Shown here piece by piece: positions 20,500 to 31,846 of a stretch of DNA of 53,900 bases. The translations under genes and the position numbers were made by a program. The DNA lies in NCBI GenBank assembly GCA_025451955.1, contig JANWJJ010000014.1, forward strand, positions 1-53,900, written 5' to 3'. A model generated the notes under the pieces. The model saw only the letters and a list, made by a program, of their open reading frames with translations, did no database searches and was not told the DNA's origin. The stretch is from Rudaea sp. (GTDB lineage: Bacteria > Pseudomonadota > Gammaproteobacteria > Xanthomonadales > Rhodanobacteraceae). The first letter of the stretch is position 1, and each line of letters begins with the position of its first letter.

Positions 20500-21221
20500 T
20501 TCGCATTCCGATCCTGCGTGACGGCGTAACCGAACCATTCCCGCCGGTGGAATCAGCGTTGGATGAACCCAATGGCCTGCTCGCCGCCGGTGGCGATCTG
20601 TCGCCACAGCGTTTGCTCGACGCCTATCGTCACGGCATCTTTCCGTGGTTTTCCGAAGGCGAACCGATCCTGTGGTGGTCGCCCAATCCACGCACGGTGT
20701 TCGCAACGGACAAAGTCCACATTTCCATAAAGCTGCATCGCTGGCTCAAGCGCTGTGGCTGGACAATTCGTGCCGACACCGCCTTCGCCGAAGTCATGCG
20801 CGCCTGCGCCGCGCCGCGTGCAGGCCAGCCCGGAACCTGGATCACGCGCGCGATGTTCGATGCCTACCGTGAACTGCACGCGCTCGGCCACGCGCATTCG
20901 ATCGAAATCTTCGATGGCGAGACACTGGCCGGCGGGATTTATGGCATCGCCATCGGCCGCATGTTTTTCGGCGAATCGATGTTCAGCCGTGCGACCAACG
21001 GATCGAAAGTCGCGTTGATTGCGCTATGCCGTGGATTGCACGACTGGGGATTCCCGTTGCTCGATGCGCAGGCCGCCTCGCCGCATTTGGCGTCGATGGG
21101 CGCATTCGAGATTTCCCGCGCTGAATTTACCACCCGCATCTCCAACGCATGTGCCGAACCCGGAGTGATGGGTTCGTGGCGCGCGAAGTGGTCGTTGATG
21201 ACTGCGTCGGATTTGGCTTGA
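20496..21221 (+). CDS. aat: Leucyl/phenylalanyl-tRNA-protein transferase
   Basis: A 241-aa enzyme that adds Leu or Phe from aminoacyl-tRNA to proteins with N-terminal Arg or Lys, making N-degrons for ClpS-ClpAP. Signatures are GLLAAGGDLSPQRLLDAYRHGIFPWFSEGEPILWWSPNPR, TWITRAMFDAYRELHALGHAHSIE, and GGIYGIAIGRMFFGESMFS. It starts in an ATGA overlap with the DUF482 gene. Downstream lie infA, clpA and clpS, so the enzyme and both of its downstream partners are encoded within 4 kb. Confidence 0.97.
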   Translation: MIRIPILRDGVTEPFPPVESALDEPNGLLAAGGDLSPQRLLDAYRHGIFPWFSEGEPILWWSPNPRTVFATDKVHISIKLHRWLKRCGWTIRADTAFAEVMRACAAPRAGQPGTWITRAMFDAYRELHALGHAHSIEIFDGETLAGGIYGIAIGRMFFGESMFSRATNGSKVALIALCRGLHDWGFPLLDAQAASPHLASMGAFEISRAEFTTRISNACAEPGVMGSWRAKWSLMTASDLA

Positions 21222-21236
21222 CCGATTGAATTTCGC

Positions 21237-21290
21237 TTCACGCCGCGCCGCGATCGTGTAGAATGCCGCGCCGCAGGGTCGCCCCGACCC
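21237..21290 (+). promoter_or_regulatory. infA promoter and leader stem-loop
   Basis: TAGAAT (21259-21264) with TTCACG (21237-21242) 16 bp upstream forms a plausible sigma-70 promoter. A stem-loop GGGTCG-CCC-CGACCC (21276-21290) lies in the leader, 14 bases before the infA ATG, close to where the ribosome binds. Confidence 0.5.
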
Positions 21291-21304
21291 GAATCAGCGA
21301 ACCC

Positions 21305-21523
21305 ATGGCAAAAGACGATCAAATCGAAATGGAAGGCACGGTGCTGGACACCCTGCCCAACACAATGTTCCGCGTGAAGCTTGAGAATGGCCACGTCGTA
21401 ACCGCGCACATTTCCGGACGCATGCGCAAGAACTACATCCGCATCCTGACCGGCGACAAGGTCAAGGTCGAGATGACGCCCTACGACCTGACCAAGGCGC
21501 GGATCACCTACCGCACAAAGTGA
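21305..21523 (+). CDS. infA: Translation initiation factor IF-1
   Basis: A 72-aa OB-fold protein that binds the ribosomal A site during initiation. The sequence [20 protein letters not shown], then [49 protein letters not shown], is nearly invariant in bacteria. The exact family length sets the start at 21305 rather than the in-frame ATG at 21263. It lies between aat and the convergent clpA. Confidence 0.98.
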   Translation: MAKDDQIEMEGTVLDTLPNTMFRVKLENGHVVTAHISGRMRKNYIRILTGDKVKVEMTPYDLTKARITYRTK

Positions 21524-21646
21524 GTTCAGGATGAACTCATCCCGTGCAGTACATGGATGTATGCTGACACGGGATCCAGTGTCACAAGTGTAGAACTGGA
21601 TGACCAGCTCCGCTGTTGAAGGCCCCGCCTGCGCGGGAATGACGAG
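21524..21646. repeat. REP-like element, copy B, in the infA/clpA convergent gap
   Basis: The whole 123-base gap is made of small dyads: GTTC-AGGAT-GAAC at 21524-21536, a longer hairpin ATCCCGTG (21539-21546) / CACGGGAT (21568-21575), two copies of CTGGAT-like and GGATCCAG sequence, and a closing CCCCGCCTGCGCGGGAATGACGAG related to the other REP copies. The hairpin may also act as a bidirectional transcription stop, although no T run follows. Confidence 0.65.
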
Positions 21647-23923
21647 CTAGGACTCCACAACCGCCGGCAGCTTCTGCTCGGCCTCGATCCGCACCTCGAT
21701 CTTGTCGTCCTTGACGCTCAGATAAACGCGCCCGCCTTCGGCGAGTTTGCCGAACAGCAGTTCGTCGGCGAGTGGGCGTTTGACGTTTTCCTGAATCACG
21801 CGCGCCATCGGACGTGCGCCCATCTGCGCATCGAAGCCGTGTTCGGCCAGCCAGCGGCGCGAGTCGGCGTCGACGTGCAACGAAACGTGTTTTTCCTGTA
21901 ACTGCATTTCCAGCTCGATCAGGAATTTGTCGACCACACGCAGAATGTGCTCCATATCGAGTGCCGCGAACTGGATGATCGCGTCCAGGCGATTGCGGAA
22001 TTCCGGCGAGAACGCGCGACGAATCGTTTCCATCGCGTCAGTGGCGTGACTTTGCTCGACGAAACCGATCGAGCGCCGCGCCGCCTGCGATGCGCCGGCG
22101 TTGGTCGTCATCACCACGATCACGTTGCGGAAATTCGCTTCGCGGCCATTGGTGTCGGTGAGTTTGCCGTGATCCATAATCTGCAACAGGATGTTGTAGA
22201 CGTCCGGGTGTGCCTTTTCGATCTCATCGAGCAGCAATACGCAATGCGGATGCTTGGTGATCTGCTCGGTGAGCAGACCGCCCTGATCGAAACCGACGTA
22301 GCCCGGCGGCGCGCCGATCAGGCGCGAGACCGAATGCGCTTCCATGTATTCGGACATGTCGAAACGCACCAGTTCGATGCCGAGTTGCAGCGCAAGCTGG
22401 CGCGTGACCTCGGTCTTGCCGACGCCGGTCGGGCCGGCCAGCAGGAAACTGCCGATCGGTTTCTGCGCATTGCCCAAACCCGAGCGCGCCATCTTGATCG
22501 ACGCGGCCAGCGCGTCGATGGCCTTGTCCTGACCGAACACGACCATCTTGAGATTACGGTCGAGATTGCGCAGCACGTCGCGATCCGAAGCCGATACCTG
22601 TTTCGGTGGAATACGCGCCATGCGTGCGATGATGAACTCGATTTCCGGCACGTCGACGACCGTCTTGCGATCTTTCTCGGGCATCAGACGTTGGCGTGCG
22701 CCGGCCTCGTCGATCACGTCGATGGCCTTGTCCGGCAGCAGACGATCGCCGATGTGTTTGACCGACAGATCGACCGCGGCCTTGAGGGCATCGTTCGTGT
22801 ATTCGACCTTGTGATGCTCCTCAAAGCGCGATTTCAGTCCCTTGAGGATTTCGATACTTTCGGCGACGCTGGGTTCGACCACGTCGATCTTCTGGAAACG
22901 CCGCGCCAGCGCGCGATCCTTCTCGAACACGCCGCGGAATTCCTGAAACGTGGTCGAGCCGATGCAGCGCAACTCGCCGGAAGCAAGTACGGGCTTGATC
23001 AGGTTCGACGCATCCATCGTGCCGCCGCTGGCCGAGCCGGCGCCGATGATCGTGTGGATCTCGTCGATGAACAGAATCGCGTGCGGCTGCTTTTTCAATT
23101 CCGCGATCACCGCCTTCAGGCGCTTCTCGAAATCGCCGCGATACTTGGTGCCGGCAACCAGGGAACCCATGTCGAGCGCGTAGATCACGCATTCCTTCAG
23201 CACGTCGGGCACATCGTTCTCGACGATGCGCTTGGCCAGGCCTTCGGCCAGCGCCGTCTTGCCGACGCCGGCCTCACCAACGTACAAGGGATTGTTCTTG
23301 CGCCGGCGGCACAGCACCTGGATCGTGCGTTCGACTTCCTCGATGCGACCGATCAGTGGGTCGATCTTGCCTTGCTTGGCCAGTTCGTTGAGGTTGCTGG
23401 CGAAATCGGTCAGTGGATTACCATGCGGTTCTTCGCCGCCCTCGCCTTCCTTGCCGGGCTCAGCTCCAGGCTGCGGGCTGGATTCCTGACCAATCTTGGC
23501 GATGCCATGCGAGATGTAATTGACCACATCGATACGCGCAACTTCCTGCTGATTGAGAAAGTACACGGCGTGCGAGTCCTTCTCGCCGAAGATCGCGACC
23601 AGCACATTGGCGCCGGTGACTTCCTTGCGGCCCGAGGATTGCACGTGATAAACCGCGCGTTGCAGCACACGCTGAAAACCAAGCGTCGGCTGGGTATCGC
23701 GCTCGTCGCTGGTCGGCAAGACCGGCACGGTTTCGAGGATGATCGATTTCAGATCCTTGCCGAGCTTGGCCGTATCGGCGCCGCAGGCGCGCAGCACCGC
23801 CGCCGCCGAAGGATTTTCGAGCAGGGCCAGTAATAGATGCTCCACGGTCATGAACTCGTGGCGCTGCTCGCGCGCTTCCTTGTAGCACTGGCCGATGGTG
23901 AGTTCGAGGTCTTTGCTGAACAT
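21647..23923 (-). CDS. clpA: ATP-dependent Clp protease ATP-binding subunit ClpA
   Basis: A 758-aa AAA+ unfoldase that feeds ClpP. The N-domain ([35 protein letters not shown]) binds ClpS. D1 has Walker A GEAGVGKT and the [23 protein letters not shown] lead-in; D2 has [15 protein letters not shown] and [24 protein letters not shown]. Length equals the E. coli protein, which fixes the start at 23923. The open frame beyond (to 24088) overlaps clpS and is a shadow. clpS lies 59 bases upstream on the same strand. Confidence 0.97.
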   Translation of the reverse strand: MFSKDLELTIGQCYKEAREQRHEFMTVEHLLLALLENPSAAAVLRACGADTAKLGKDLKSIILETVPVLPTSDERDTQPTLGFQRVLQRAVYHVQSSGRKEVTGANVLVAIFGEKDSHAVYFLNQQEVARIDVVNYISHGIAKIGQESSPQPGAEPGKEGEGGEEPHGNPLTDFASNLNELAKQGKIDPLIGRIEEVERTIQVLCRRRKNNPLYVGEAGVGKTALAEGLAKRIVENDVPDVLKECVIYALDMGSLVAGTKYRGDFEKRLKAVIAELKKQPHAILFIDEIHTIIGAGSASGGTMDASNLIKPVLASGELRCIGSTTFQEFRGVFEKDRALARRFQKIDVVEPSVAESIEILKGLKSRFEEHHKVEYTNDALKAAVDLSVKHIGDRLLPDKAIDVIDEAGARQRLMPEKDRKTVVDVPEIEFIIARMARIPPKQVSASDRDVLRNLDRNLKMVVFGQDKAIDALAASIKMARSGLGNAQKPIGSFLLAGPTGVGKTEVTRQLALQLGIELVRFDMSEYMEAHSVSRLIGAPPGYVGFDQGGLLTEQITKHPHCVLLLDEIEKAHPDVYNILLQIMDHGKLTDTNGREANFRNVIVVMTTNAGASQAARRSIGFVEQSHATDAMETIRRAFSPEFRNRLDAIIQFAALDMEHILRVVDKFLIELEMQLQEKHVSLHVDADSRRWLAEHGFDAQMGARPMARVIQENVKRPLADELLFGKLAEGGRVYLSVKDDKIEVRIEAEQKLPAVVES

Positions 23924-23982
23924 TGGGCTTGCCCTGTGTAATGCCTGCTGAAAGAAATGGGGTCGGCAGGGTTTTTCTAAAG

Positions 23983-24309
23983 TCAGGTCTTTTCCAAAGT
24001 GCACAAAAGCGGGTGCTGATGGGATCGTGAAAACTCGTTGACCTGAGTCACCTTGGTTTCCGCCACCTCGCGAGTAAATACGCCGCACACGCCCTTGCCG
24101 CGCGTATGTACATGCAACATCACCTGGGTGGAAAGCTCGCGCGACATGTTGAAGAAAGTCTCCAGCACCACGATGACAAAGTCCATCGGCGTAAAGTCAT
24201 CATTGAGCAACACGACCTGGTACAGCGGCGGGCGCTGCACTTCCGGACGCGCCTCCTCGACGACAACGCCCTGCTGGTGTTCGGATTGACGTTCGTTCTG
24301 CTGCGACAT
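23983..24309 (-). CDS. clpS: ATP-dependent Clp protease adaptor ClpS
   Basis: A 108-aa adaptor that delivers N-degron substrates to ClpAP. Diagnostic stretches are [49 protein letters not shown] and a final [18 protein letters not shown]. The Asn-Asp-Asp and the HVHTRG histidine are the N-end-binding residues. The N-terminal 28 residues are polar and Gln/Glu-rich. A TATAAT on the minus strand (24347-24342) is the likely -10, giving a leader of about 27 bases. No good -35 is seen. It is divergent from the nudix gene. Confidence 0.97.
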   Translation of the reverse strand: MSQQNERQSEHQQGVVVEEARPEVQRPPLYQVVLLNDDFTPMDFVIVVLETFFNMSRELSTQVMLHVHTRGKGVCGVFTREVAETKVTQVNEFSRSHQHPLLCTLEKT

Positions 24310-24416
24310 GAGGATCGTGACTGCGTGGTTGTGTCGGTTTGATTATAACGTCCACCGGCACCGCCGCCGGTCATTCGATGTCATCGACATATGGCCTCGT
24401 GTACCATTCATCAAGC

Positions 24417-24911
24417 ATGAATCGGACCAGTTTCCGCAACGAAGACAACGAGACCATCTGGCGCCCGGATGTGACCGTCGCCAGCATCGTGCCGCACGCC
24501 GGCCGTTTCCTGCTGGTCGAGGAAGCTGTGCGCGGCGAACTGGTGCTCAACCAGCCGGCAGGGCATCTCGAACCGGACGAATCCCTGCTCGATGCCGCAT
24601 GCCGCGAAACCCTCGAAGAAACCGGCTGGAGCATCGAATTGACCGATCTGGTCGGCATTTATCAATGGATGAATCCGGACAACGACAGTCATTTCCTGCG
24701 CTTCACCTTCGCGGCGCGCCTACTCCGGCACGATCCGCAGCGCCGCCTGGACGAAGGAATCGTGCGCGCATTGTGGCTCTCGCGTACGGAAATCGCCGCC
24801 GAGCACGCCCGCCTGCGCAGTCCGATGGTGCTGCGCAGCGTCGACGACTGGCTGGCAGACAAGCGCCTGCCGCTGGATGCGCTCACCCACTTGCCGACCA
24901 CGCCGCGATGA
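24417..24911 (+). CDS. nudJ: Nudix hydrolase, NudJ-like
   Basis: A 164-aa Nudix protein with a complete Nudix box from Gly49 to Trp71 ([23 protein letters not shown]; Gly49, Glu55, Arg63, Glu64, Glu67, Glu68). The order nudJ-mnmA-hflD is shared with E. coli, where NudJ dephosphorylates nucleoside di- and triphosphates and HMP-PP, so the same role is inferred here. ATG 24417 gives the expected N-terminus; earlier in-frame starts (24339, 24378) are not family-like. The stop overlaps the mnmA start (ATGA). Confidence 0.88.
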   Translation: MNRTSFRNEDNETIWRPDVTVASIVPHAGRFLLVEEAVRGELVLNQPAGHLEPDESLLDAACRETLEETGWSIELTDLVGIYQWMNPDNDSHFLRFTFAARLLRHDPQRRLDEGIVRALWLSRTEIAAEHARLRSPMVLRSVDDWLADKRLPLDALTHLPTTPR

Positions 24912-26020
24912 ACGCGTCGCCCAGCATCATGCTCGGCGTCTCCGGTGGCGTCGATTCTTCCGTCGCCGCATTGCTGCTCAAGCGCGCAGGTTACGCTGTC
25001 AGCGGCCTGTTCATGCAGAACTGGGAAGAAGACGAACGCTTCGGCGAATGTCATGCCGACCGCGACCGCACCGATGCCTTGCGCGTCTGCGCCATGCTCG
25101 ATATTCCGTTTCACGCTCGCAATTTCGCGGCCGAGTATTGGGATCGTGTATTTGCGCATTTTCTGGACGAATATCGCGCCGGACGCACGCCGAATCCGGA
25201 TGTGCTGTGCAATCGCGAGATCAAGTTCAAGACCTTTCTCGATCACGCCCGTGCACTCGGCGCCGACAAGATCGCCACGGGTCACTATGCGCGCACCGAT
25301 TGCGCCGACGGTCGCCAGCGTCTGCTGCGCAGCCGCGACGACAACAAGGATCAGAGCTATTTCTTGTATACGCTGGGTCAGGAACAGTTGGCCGCGACGT
25401 TGTTTCCGGTCGGCGAACTACCCAAACCCGAGGTGCGCCGGCTCGCGCGCGAAGCGAAGTTGCCGACCCACGACAAGAAGGATTCGACTGGCATCTGTTT
25501 CATTGGCGAACGCGATTTCCGCGAATTTCTCGGTCACTACATTCCGGCGCGCAAGGGCGAAATGCAAACGCCCGAAGGCGAACGGATCGGCGAACACGAC
25601 GGCGTGATGTATTACACGCTCGGTCAACGCAATGGTCTCGGCATCGGCGGCCGCCGCGATGCTGGCAGCGCGCCGTGGTACGTGGTCGGCAAGAATGTCG
25701 CCGCCAACGTTCTGTACGTGGCTCAGGGCAACGAAACCCGCTGGCTGCAATCCGCGCGGCTGCAAGCGAGCGAGCTGAGTTGGGTTGCCGGATCGCCGCC
25801 GGCCGCGGAATTCCGCTGCACCGCGAAAACCCGCTATCGCCAGCCGGATCAGGCTTGTCGCGTGCAAATTTGCGACAATGGCTGCATTGTGGAATTCGAT
25901 ACTGCGCAACGTGCGGTCACGCCGGGACAATCGGTGGTGTTCTATCGCGGCGAGGAATGCCTGGGCGGCGGCATTATCGATGCCACGGATGCGCCATTTG
26001 GTGGCATGGATACGCCATGA
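24908..26020 (+). CDS. mnmA: tRNA-specific 2-thiouridylase
   Basis: A 370-aa enzyme making s2U34 in Lys, Glu and Gln tRNAs with sulfur relayed from IscS/Tus. The ATP-pyrophosphatase P-loop is [15 protein letters not shown]. The two catalytic cysteines are Cys101 ([12 protein letters not shown]) and Cys197 ([11 protein letters not shown]). Other family stretches are HYART and [17 protein letters not shown]. The start is the ATG that overlaps the nudJ stop. The long open frame upstream of it (from 24308) is nudJ read out of frame. The stop overlaps hflD (ATGA). Confidence 0.97.
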   Translation: MNASPSIMLGVSGGVDSSVAALLLKRAGYAVSGLFMQNWEEDERFGECHADRDRTDALRVCAMLDIPFHARNFAAEYWDRVFAHFLDEYRAGRTPNPDVLCNREIKFKTFLDHARALGADKIATGHYARTDCADGRQRLLRSRDDNKDQSYFLYTLGQEQLAATLFPVGELPKPEVRRLAREAKLPTHDKKDSTGICFIGERDFREFLGHYIPARKGEMQTPEGERIGEHDGVMYYTLGQRNGLGIGGRRDAGSAPWYVVGKNVAANVLYVAQGNETRWLQSARLQASELSWVAGSPPAAEFRCTAKTRYRQPDQACRVQICDNGCIVEFDTAQRAVTPGQSVVFYRGEECLGGGIIDATDAPFGGMDTP

Positions 26021-26643
26021 GAGAAGGCAGAGTCATCGCCCTGGCCGGCCTGTTTCAGGCGCTTGCCCTGGTGCGCGCCGTCGCCACCCGCGGCAGTTGC
26101 GATGCGCAGTCCATGCGCCAGAGCATCGCCAGCGTGTTTCGCATCGACGCCGACAGTCCCGCCGATGTCTACGCTGGCGTTGGCAATCTGCGGCTCGGGT
26201 TGGAAACCCTGCTCGCGCAACTCGATGAACGCGGCAAGCGCGACCCTGTGCTCACGCGCCTGGCTGTCAGCGTGATGCACCTGCAGCGCACGCTCGCAGC
26301 ACACCCGGACACCTTGCGCGCGCTGCGCACCGGCGTCGAAAACCTGTCCGCGCTCGCCGTCCAGGCCGAAGCCGGACAGGTGAATATCGACGCTCGGATC
26401 GCGCAGTTGTACACCGAAACGCTTTCGCAATTGCATCCGCGGGTAATCGTCGAAGGCAATCCGGCATTTCTGCAACAGACCGTGCAAGTCAACCAGATTC
26501 GCGCCCTGCTGCTGGCCGCGGTCCGCGCCACCGTGCTTTGGCGCCAACTCGGCGGCAGCCAGATCCGCCTGTTGTTCCGCCGTCGCCAGTACGCCATGCT
26601 GGCGCGCGGGTTGCTCGCACGGTGTACGCTGGATGGAAGCTGA
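26017..26643 (+). CDS. hflD: HflD-like lysogenisation regulator
   Basis: A 208-aa all-helical protein of the HflD family, conserved after mnmA in gammaproteobacteria. Matching parts are [79 protein letters not shown] and the Arg-rich end [15 protein letters not shown]. In E. coli HflD binds the phage lambda CII activator and is membrane-associated; its normal cellular task is not settled. The frame extends upstream inside mnmA and is not coding there. It is translationally coupled to mnmA. Confidence 0.93.
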   Translation: MREGRVIALAGLFQALALVRAVATRGSCDAQSMRQSIASVFRIDADSPADVYAGVGNLRLGLETLLAQLDERGKRDPVLTRLAVSVMHLQRTLAAHPDTLRALRTGVENLSALAVQAEAGQVNIDARIAQLYTETLSQLHPRVIVEGNPAFLQQTVQVNQIRALLLAAVRATVLWRQLGGSQIRLLFRRRQYAMLARGLLARCTLDGS

Positions 26644-26721
26644 CGCAGCACCCCGCATTGCGCGATAATAGACGGCTCGCACGCGGTTCGATGCGCGCCA
26701 TTCCAGCCAAGACGCAAGGAG
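26640..26721 (+). promoter_or_regulatory. Probable acnA promoter and ribosome site
   Basis: CTGACG (26640-26645), an 18-bp spacer, and GATAAT (26664-26669) lie just at the end of hflD. The leader ends with a strong ribosome site AAGGAG (26716-26721), six bases before the acnA ATG. Confidence 0.5.
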
Positions 26722-26727
26722 CTTTCC

Positions 26728-29466
26728 ATGTCCGATTCATTCGCCACTCACGACACCCTCGAAGTCGACGGCAAGCGCTACACCATCGCCAGCCTCGCCA
26801 AACTTGGTGCACGCTTCGACATCAAGCGCCTGCCGTATTCGATGAAAATCCTGCTCGAAAACCTGCTGCGGCATGAAGACGGCGTCAACGTCACCGCAAA
26901 GGAAATCGAGGCAGTCGCGAAATGGGATGCGAAGAAGGAACCGGATACCGAAATCGCCTTTATGCCCGCGCGCGTGGTGTTGCAGGATTTCACCGGCGTG
27001 CCCTGCGTAGTCGATCTGGCGGCGATGCGTGATGCCATCGTCAAGCTGGGCGGCAACGCGAAAATGATCAATCCGCTGATTCCGTCCGAACTCGTCATCG
27101 ACCATTCGGTGCAAGTCGACAAGTTCGGCGGCGCCGAGTCGCTCGACCTGAACGTCAAGATCGAATTCGAACGCAATCAGGAGCGCTACGGCTTCCTGCG
27201 CTGGGGTCAGAAAGCACTGAACAATTTCAAGGTGGTGCCGCCGCGCACCGGCATCGTGCATCAGGTCAATCTGGAATATCTCGCGCGCGTGGTGATGATC
27301 GGCGAAAAAGACGGCGCGACCTGGGCCTATCCCGATACCTTGTTCGGCACCGACTCGCATACGACGATGGTCAATGGTTTGGGTGTGCTCGGTTGGGGCG
27401 TGGGCGGCATCGAAGCCGAAGCCGCCATGCTCGGTCAGGCGTCGTCGATGCTGATTCCGCAAGTGGTCGGCTTCAAGCTGACCGGCAAGTTGCCCGAAGG
27501 CGCAACCGCCACCGATCTTGTTTTGACCGTCACCCAGATGCTGCGCAAGCACGGCGTGGTCGGCAAATTCGTGGAATTCTTCGGCGACGGCTTGCAGCAT
27601 CTGCCGCTGGCCGATCGTGCGACCATCGGCAATATGGCGCCGGAATATGGCGCGACCTGCGGCATTTTCCCGGTCGATGCCGAAGCCCTGCGCTATCTGC
27701 ATCTTTCCGGCCGCGACGAAGGCCATATCCGCGTGGTCGAGGCCTACGCCCGCGCACAGGGCCTGTGGCACGACGCGAATTCGCCGGCGGCAGAATTCTC
27801 GTCCATGCTCGAACTGAACATGGCCGAGGTCAAACCCTCGCTAGCCGGTCCGAAACGTCCGCAGGATCGCGTGCTGCTCGGCGACATGGCCAAGAGCTAT
27901 CAACAGGCACTGACTGCCCTGGCCGCGACGCAAAAACCGAAGAATGGCGATCATGCACGTTTTGCCAACGAAGGCGGCGATACGGCCATCGGCCACGATG
28001 CCAGCGTGGCGGAAGCCGGCAAACACGTCCACGCTGATCAGCTAGGCAACGGCTCGGTGGTCATTGCCGCCATCACTTCATGCACCAATACATCCAATCC
28101 GGCGGTGATGCTCGGCGCCGGTCTGCTGGCGCGCAATGCAGTCGCGAAGGGATTGAAGGTCAAACCCTGGGTCAAGACCTCGCTCGCGCCCGGCTCGCTG
28201 GTCGTGACCGATTATCTGAAGAAAGCCGGCGTGCTCGGCGAACTCGAGAAGCTCGGCTTCTTCCTCGTCGGCTACGGCTGCACGACTTGCATCGGCAACT
28301 CCGGCCCGCTGCCGCAGGAAGTGTCGGCAGGCATCGCCAAGGACGATCTGGCCGTCGCCGCCGTGCTGTCGGGCAATCGCAACTTCGAGGGTCGCGTGCA
28401 CCCGGAAGTGAAAATGAATTACCTGGCGTCGCCACCACTCGTCGTCGCCTTTGCTTTGGCCGGCACGGTCGACATCGATCTGACTACCCAACCTCTCGGT
28501 AACGGCAGCGATGGCAAGCCGGTTTATCTGAAGGATATCTGGCCATCGACCAAGGAAATCGGCGATGTCGTCGCGCGCACGCTCAGCCCCGACATGTTCA
28601 AGCACAACTACGCCGACGTGTTCAAGGGCGACAGCCGCTGGAACCAGATCGCGGCGCCCGACGGTGAACGCTATGTCTGGGACAACAAATCGACCTACAT
28701 CAAGAACCCACCCTACTTCGACGGCATGAGCATGCAGCCGGGCAAGATCGCCGACATTCGCGGCGCGCGTTGCCTCGGCCTGTTCGGCGATTCGATCACC
28801 ACCGATCATATCTCGCCGGCAGGTGACATCAAGGCGACGTCGCCGGCTGGTCAGTTCCTGCAGGGCAATGGCGTGGTCAAGGCCGACTTCAATTCCTATG
28901 GTTCGCGCCGCGGCAATGACGACGTGATGGTGCGCGGCACCTTCGCCAATATCCGCATCAAAAACCAGATGCTCGGTGGTGAGGAAGGCGGCAATACCTT
29001 GTATTTCGAGTCGAACAAGAGCGCCGGCGAGAAGCTGTCGATCTACGACGCCGCGATGAAGTATAAAAAGGCAAATGTTCCCCTGGTCGTGATCGCCGGC
29101 AAGGAATACGGCACCGGCTCCTCGCGCGACTGGGCCGCGAAAGGCACCTTGCTGCTCGGTGTAAAGGCTGTGATTGCGGAAAGCTTCGAGCGCATCCACC
29201 GCTCCAACCTGGTCGGCATGGGCGTGCTGCCCTTGCAGTTCATTGATGGCAGCAATGCGAAAAGTCTCGGATTGAAAGGCGACGAGGTGTTCGAAATCAC
29301 CGGCCTGAATGACGGCGTAGCAAAAGAAGTTGAAGTCGCCGCCGGATCGAAAAAGTTCAAGGCCAGGGTACTGCTGCTGACGCCAAAGGAAATCGAGTAC
29401 TACCGTCACGGCGGAATTCTGCCCTACGTGCTACGGCAGTTGGCGGGAAACGCGAAGGCGGCGTGA
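26728..29466 (+). CDS. acnA: Aconitate hydratase A
   Basis: A 912-aa aconitase of the AcnA/IRP1 class (citrate to isocitrate). The [4Fe-4S] ligands are Cys452 ([10 protein letters not shown]), Cys518 and Cys521 ([13 protein letters not shown]). Other landmarks are [27 protein letters not shown], the swivel-domain serine loop [43 protein letters not shown], and [11 protein letters not shown]-like [17 protein letters not shown] short Gly/His-rich insertion (about 408-440) precedes the first cysteine. It has its own promoter and ribosome site and is followed by REP copy C. Confidence 0.97.
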   Translation: MSDSFATHDTLEVDGKRYTIASLAKLGARFDIKRLPYSMKILLENLLRHEDGVNVTAKEIEAVAKWDAKKEPDTEIAFMPARVVLQDFTGVPCVVDLAAMRDAIVKLGGNAKMINPLIPSELVIDHSVQVDKFGGAESLDLNVKIEFERNQERYGFLRWGQKALNNFKVVPPRTGIVHQVNLEYLARVVMIGEKDGATWAYPDTLFGTDSHTTMVNGLGVLGWGVGGIEAEAAMLGQASSMLIPQVVGFKLTGKLPEGATATDLVLTVTQMLRKHGVVGKFVEFFGDGLQHLPLADRATIGNMAPEYGATCGIFPVDAEALRYLHLSGRDEGHIRVVEAYARAQGLWHDANSPAAEFSSMLELNMAEVKPSLAGPKRPQDRVLLGDMAKSYQQALTALAATQKPKNGDHARFANEGGDTAIGHDASVAEAGKHVHADQLGNGSVVIAAITSCTNTSNPAVMLGAGLLARNAVAKGLKVKPWVKTSLAPGSLVVTDYLKKAGVLGELEKLGFFLVGYGCTTCIGNSGPLPQEVSAGIAKDDLAVAAVLSGNRNFEGRVHPEVKMNYLASPPLVVAFALAGTVDIDLTTQPLGNGSDGKPVYLKDIWPSTKEIGDVVARTLSPDMFKHNYADVFKGDSRWNQIAAPDGERYVWDNKSTYIKNPPYFDGMSMQPGKIADIRGARCLGLFGDSITTDHISPAGDIKATSPAGQFLQGNGVVKADFNSYGSRRGNDDVMVRGTFANIRIKNQMLGGEEGGNTLYFESNKSAGEKLSIYDAAMKYKKANVPLVVIAGKEYGTGSSRDWAAKGTLLLGVKAVIAESFERIHRSNLVGMGVLPLQFIDGSNAKSLGLKGDEVFEITGLNDGVAKEVEVAAGSKKFKARVLLLTPKEIEYYRHGGILPYVLRQLAGNAKAA

Positions 29467-29486
29467 CCCCTCAATATATGCGGAGC

Positions 29487-29595
29487 GTCATCCCGGCAGG
29501 GACTGCCGGGATCCAGGCTGCATGGATGCCACGATTACGAAAATGCTTCATGCCATCCTTGGCCTCTGGATTCCGGCATTCCCTGCCGGAATGAC
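29487..29595. repeat. REP-like element, copy C (paired hairpins)
   Basis: A complete paired unit between acnA and the convergent lipoprotein gene: GTCA plus hairpin TCCCGGCAG-GGA-CTGCCGGGA (29491-29511), a 58-base middle, then CTGG plus hairpin ATTCCGGCA-TTCCC-TGCCGGAAT (29570-29592) and GAC. Both stems are perfect at 9 bp. The outer ends GTCAT and ATGAC are inverted copies of each other. Confidence 0.8.
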
Positions 29596-29601
29596 AAAAC
29601 A

Positions 29602-30036
29602 TCAGAGCTTCTGCTCCCAGCTCGCGTTGTAGCAGTGCCAGTCGCGGCCATCGCGCTTCCAGCCACTGGTGATGGCATAGATCGCACCGTGTTCGGGCAG
29701 CAGGCCGCCCGAACCGCCGGTCAGTGTCGCCACGACGTGCACGGTGGCCCGATCGCCTTGCAGATCGACATCGATCGGGCCCAGAGTCACGCCGACCTTG
29801 TCGTTGCTCAAGACTTCGACTCGCAGGATATTCGCCAATTCGCGGCGATCGACCGTGCCATCCTGACCCGCAAAATCGGCGCTGATCCAGGCCATGAAGT
29901 CGCGCGGCTGATGGGCTTGCACGGCTTGCTGCATCGCCGCGATCGCATCGCGGATCCGGGTTTCGTCGGGCTTGCGCGCGCACGCCGCAAGCGCGATTGG
30001 CACAGCCAGCAGGCACAGCACGAAGCACCGGTTCAT
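29602..30036 (-). CDS. Lipoprotein with NTF2/SnoaL-like fold
   Basis: A 144-aa predicted lipoprotein. The signal peptide [19 protein letters not shown] ends in a lipobox (ALAAC), so the mature protein would begin at Cys19. The mature part starts with a helix rich in charged residues ([32 protein letters not shown]) and continues in beta-strands ([52 protein letters not shown]), the order of an NTF2-like cone. No catalytic residues are evident. It is divergent from fadD. The frame upstream of 30036 is not coding. Confidence 0.8.
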   Translation of the reverse strand: MNRCFVLCLLAVPIALAACARKPDETRIRDAIAAMQQAVQAHQPRDFMAWISADFAGQDGTVDRRELANILRVEVLSNDKVGVTLGPIDVDLQGDRATVHVVATLTGGSGGLLPEHGAIYAITSGWKRDGRDWHCYNASWEQKL

Positions 30037-30151
30037 GTCCTGTATGCTGCACCCGAAGCGCACGCGCCGCAATGCAGCTTGCCGACTTTTCCGGCACTGT
30101 GTTGAAATTGACTCGTGGCGCGACGTTCGCAACGAAATCCCGAGGGGAACA

Positions 30152-31846
30152 ATGACGATGAACAGCAGTGATCGCCCATGGCTCGCCAGTTATCCGCAAG
30201 GAGTTCCGGCACAGATCGACACTGAGCAATACAGCTCGATCGCAGGCGTACTCGAAAGCGCCTGCGATCGCTTCCGCCATCGCCCCGCATTTTCGAATAT
30301 GGGCAAGACGCTCGGCTACAGCGACATCGATCGCCTGAGCCGGCAGTTCGCATCCTATCTGCTCAACGATCTCAAATTGAACAAGGGCGATCGTGTCGCG
30401 ATCATGCTGCCGAACATCCTGCAGTATCCGGTGGCGATTTTTGGCGTACTGCGTGCCGGGCTCACCGTCGTCAACACCAATCCGATGTACACCGCACGCG
30501 AGCTGCGCCACCAATTGCACGACGCCAGCGTCAGCGCCATCATCGTACTCGACAACTTTGCCGCGACCTTGGCCGAAGTGCTGCACGACACGCCGTGCCA
30601 GCACGTCATCACGACCGGACTCGGTGATTTGCTCGGATTCCCGAAAGCAGCGATCGTGAATTTCGTCGTCAAACACGTGAAGAAACTGGTGCCGGCGTAC
30701 CGCATTGATCACGCCGTGCGTTTCAATACCGCGCTCGCACGCGGTGCACGCAAGGCACCGCCGAAAGTCACGCCGGAGCAAGACGATATCGCGTTCCTGC
30801 AATACACCGGCGGCACCACCGGCGTGGCCAAGGGCGCGATGCTGACGCACGGCAACATGGTCGCGAATATGCAGCAGGCATCGGCCTGGATCGGCGCCAA
30901 TGTGCGCGAAGGCGAGGAAATCATCGTCACCGCGATTCCGCTGTACCACATCTTTGCGCTGACCGCGAACTGCCTGGTGTTCATGAAATTCGGCGGACTC
31001 AACCACTTGATCACGAATCCGCGCGACATGCCCGGCTTCGTCAAGATCCTGCAAAGCCTGCGCATGACCGCGATCACCGGCGTGAACACACTGTTCAATG
31101 GCCTGCTCAATACGCCGGGATTCGACAAGGTCGATTTTTCCGCGTTGCATCTCTCCCTCGGCGGCGGCTCGGCGGTGCAGCGCAGCGTTGCCGAACGCTG
31201 GAAGAAAACCACCGGCGTGACCCTGGTCGAAGCCTACGGGCTTACCGAAACCGCGCCCGCCGTGTGTATGAATCCGCTCGACCTGGCCGAGTACAACGGC
31301 TCGATCGGCTTGCCGATACCGAGCACCGATGTTTCCATCCAGGACGACGACGGCAAGCCGCAGCCGAGCGGCACACCCGGCGAACTGTGCGTGCGTGGGC
31401 CGCAGGTGATGAAGGGTTACTGGCAGCGTCCGGAGGAAACCGCAAAGGTACTCGGCAGCGACGGCTGGCTGCATACTGGCGACATCGCAAGCATGGACGA
31501 GAAAGGCTATTTCACCATCGTCGATCGCAAGAAGGACATGATCCTAGTATCCGGCTTCAACGTCTATCCAAACGAAATCGAGGACGTAGTCAGCCAATGT
31601 CCGGGCGTGCTCGAAGTCGCGGCAGTCGGCGTGCCGGACGAAAAATCCGGCGAAGCGGTGAAAATCGTGGTGGTGAAGAAAGACCCCGCGCTCACCGTCG
31701 AGATTCTCAAGGCCCACTGCAAGGCCAATCTCACCGGCTACAAACTTCCCAAGTACATCGAGTTTCGCGAATCCTTGCCGAAAACGAATGTCGGCAAGAT
31801 TCTGCGCCGGGAATTGCGCGATCCGACGCCCGCGAATGCGCCCTAG
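30152..31846 (+). CDS. fadD: Long-chain fatty-acid--CoA ligase
   Basis: A 564-aa AMP-forming acyl-CoA synthetase that activates fatty acids for beta-oxidation. The ATP/AMP signature is [18 protein letters not shown], followed by [51 protein letters not shown] (linker and hinge), and the catalytic lysine of [15 protein letters not shown]. An unusually good ribosome site (GAGGGG) precedes ATG 30152; ATG 30158 is an alternative two codons later. The frame upstream to 29972 is antisense to the lipoprotein gene. The stop TAG is shared with the convergent pilZ-like gene in CTAG. Confidence 0.93.
   Translation: MTMNSSDRPWLASYPQGVPAQIDTEQYSSIAGVLESACDRFRHRPAFSNMGKTLGYSDIDRLSRQFASYLLNDLKLNKGDRVAIMLPNILQYPVAIFGVLRAGLTVVNTNPMYTARELRHQLHDASVSAIIVLDNFAATLAEVLHDTPCQHVITTGLGDLLGFPKAAIVNFVVKHVKKLVPAYRIDHAVRFNTALARGARKAPPKVTPEQDDIAFLQYTGGTTGVAKGAMLTHGNMVANMQQASAWIGANVREGEEIIVTAIPLYHIFALTANCLVFMKFGGLNHLITNPRDMPGFVKILQSLRMTAITGVNTLFNGLLNTPGFDKVDFSALHLSLGGGSAVQRSVAERWKKTTGVTLVEAYGLTETAPAVCMNPLDLAEYNGSIGLPIPSTDVSIQDDDGKPQPSGTPGELCVRGPQVMKGYWQRPEETAKVLGSDGWLHTGDIASMDEKGYFTIVDRKKDMILVSGFNVYPNEIEDVVSQCPGVLEVAAVGVPDEKSGEAVKIVVVKKDPALTVEILKAHCKANLTGYKLPKYIEFRESLPKTNVGKILRRELRDPTPANAP

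Noticed and set aside
21947-23833. 628-codon plus-strand open frame opposite clpA
   Set aside because: It is fully antisense to clpA; long antisense frames are common here because of high GC content.
29471-31474. 667-codon minus-strand open frame opposite fadD and through the lipoprotein gene
   Set aside because: It overlaps two well-supported genes and a repeat; no family similarity.
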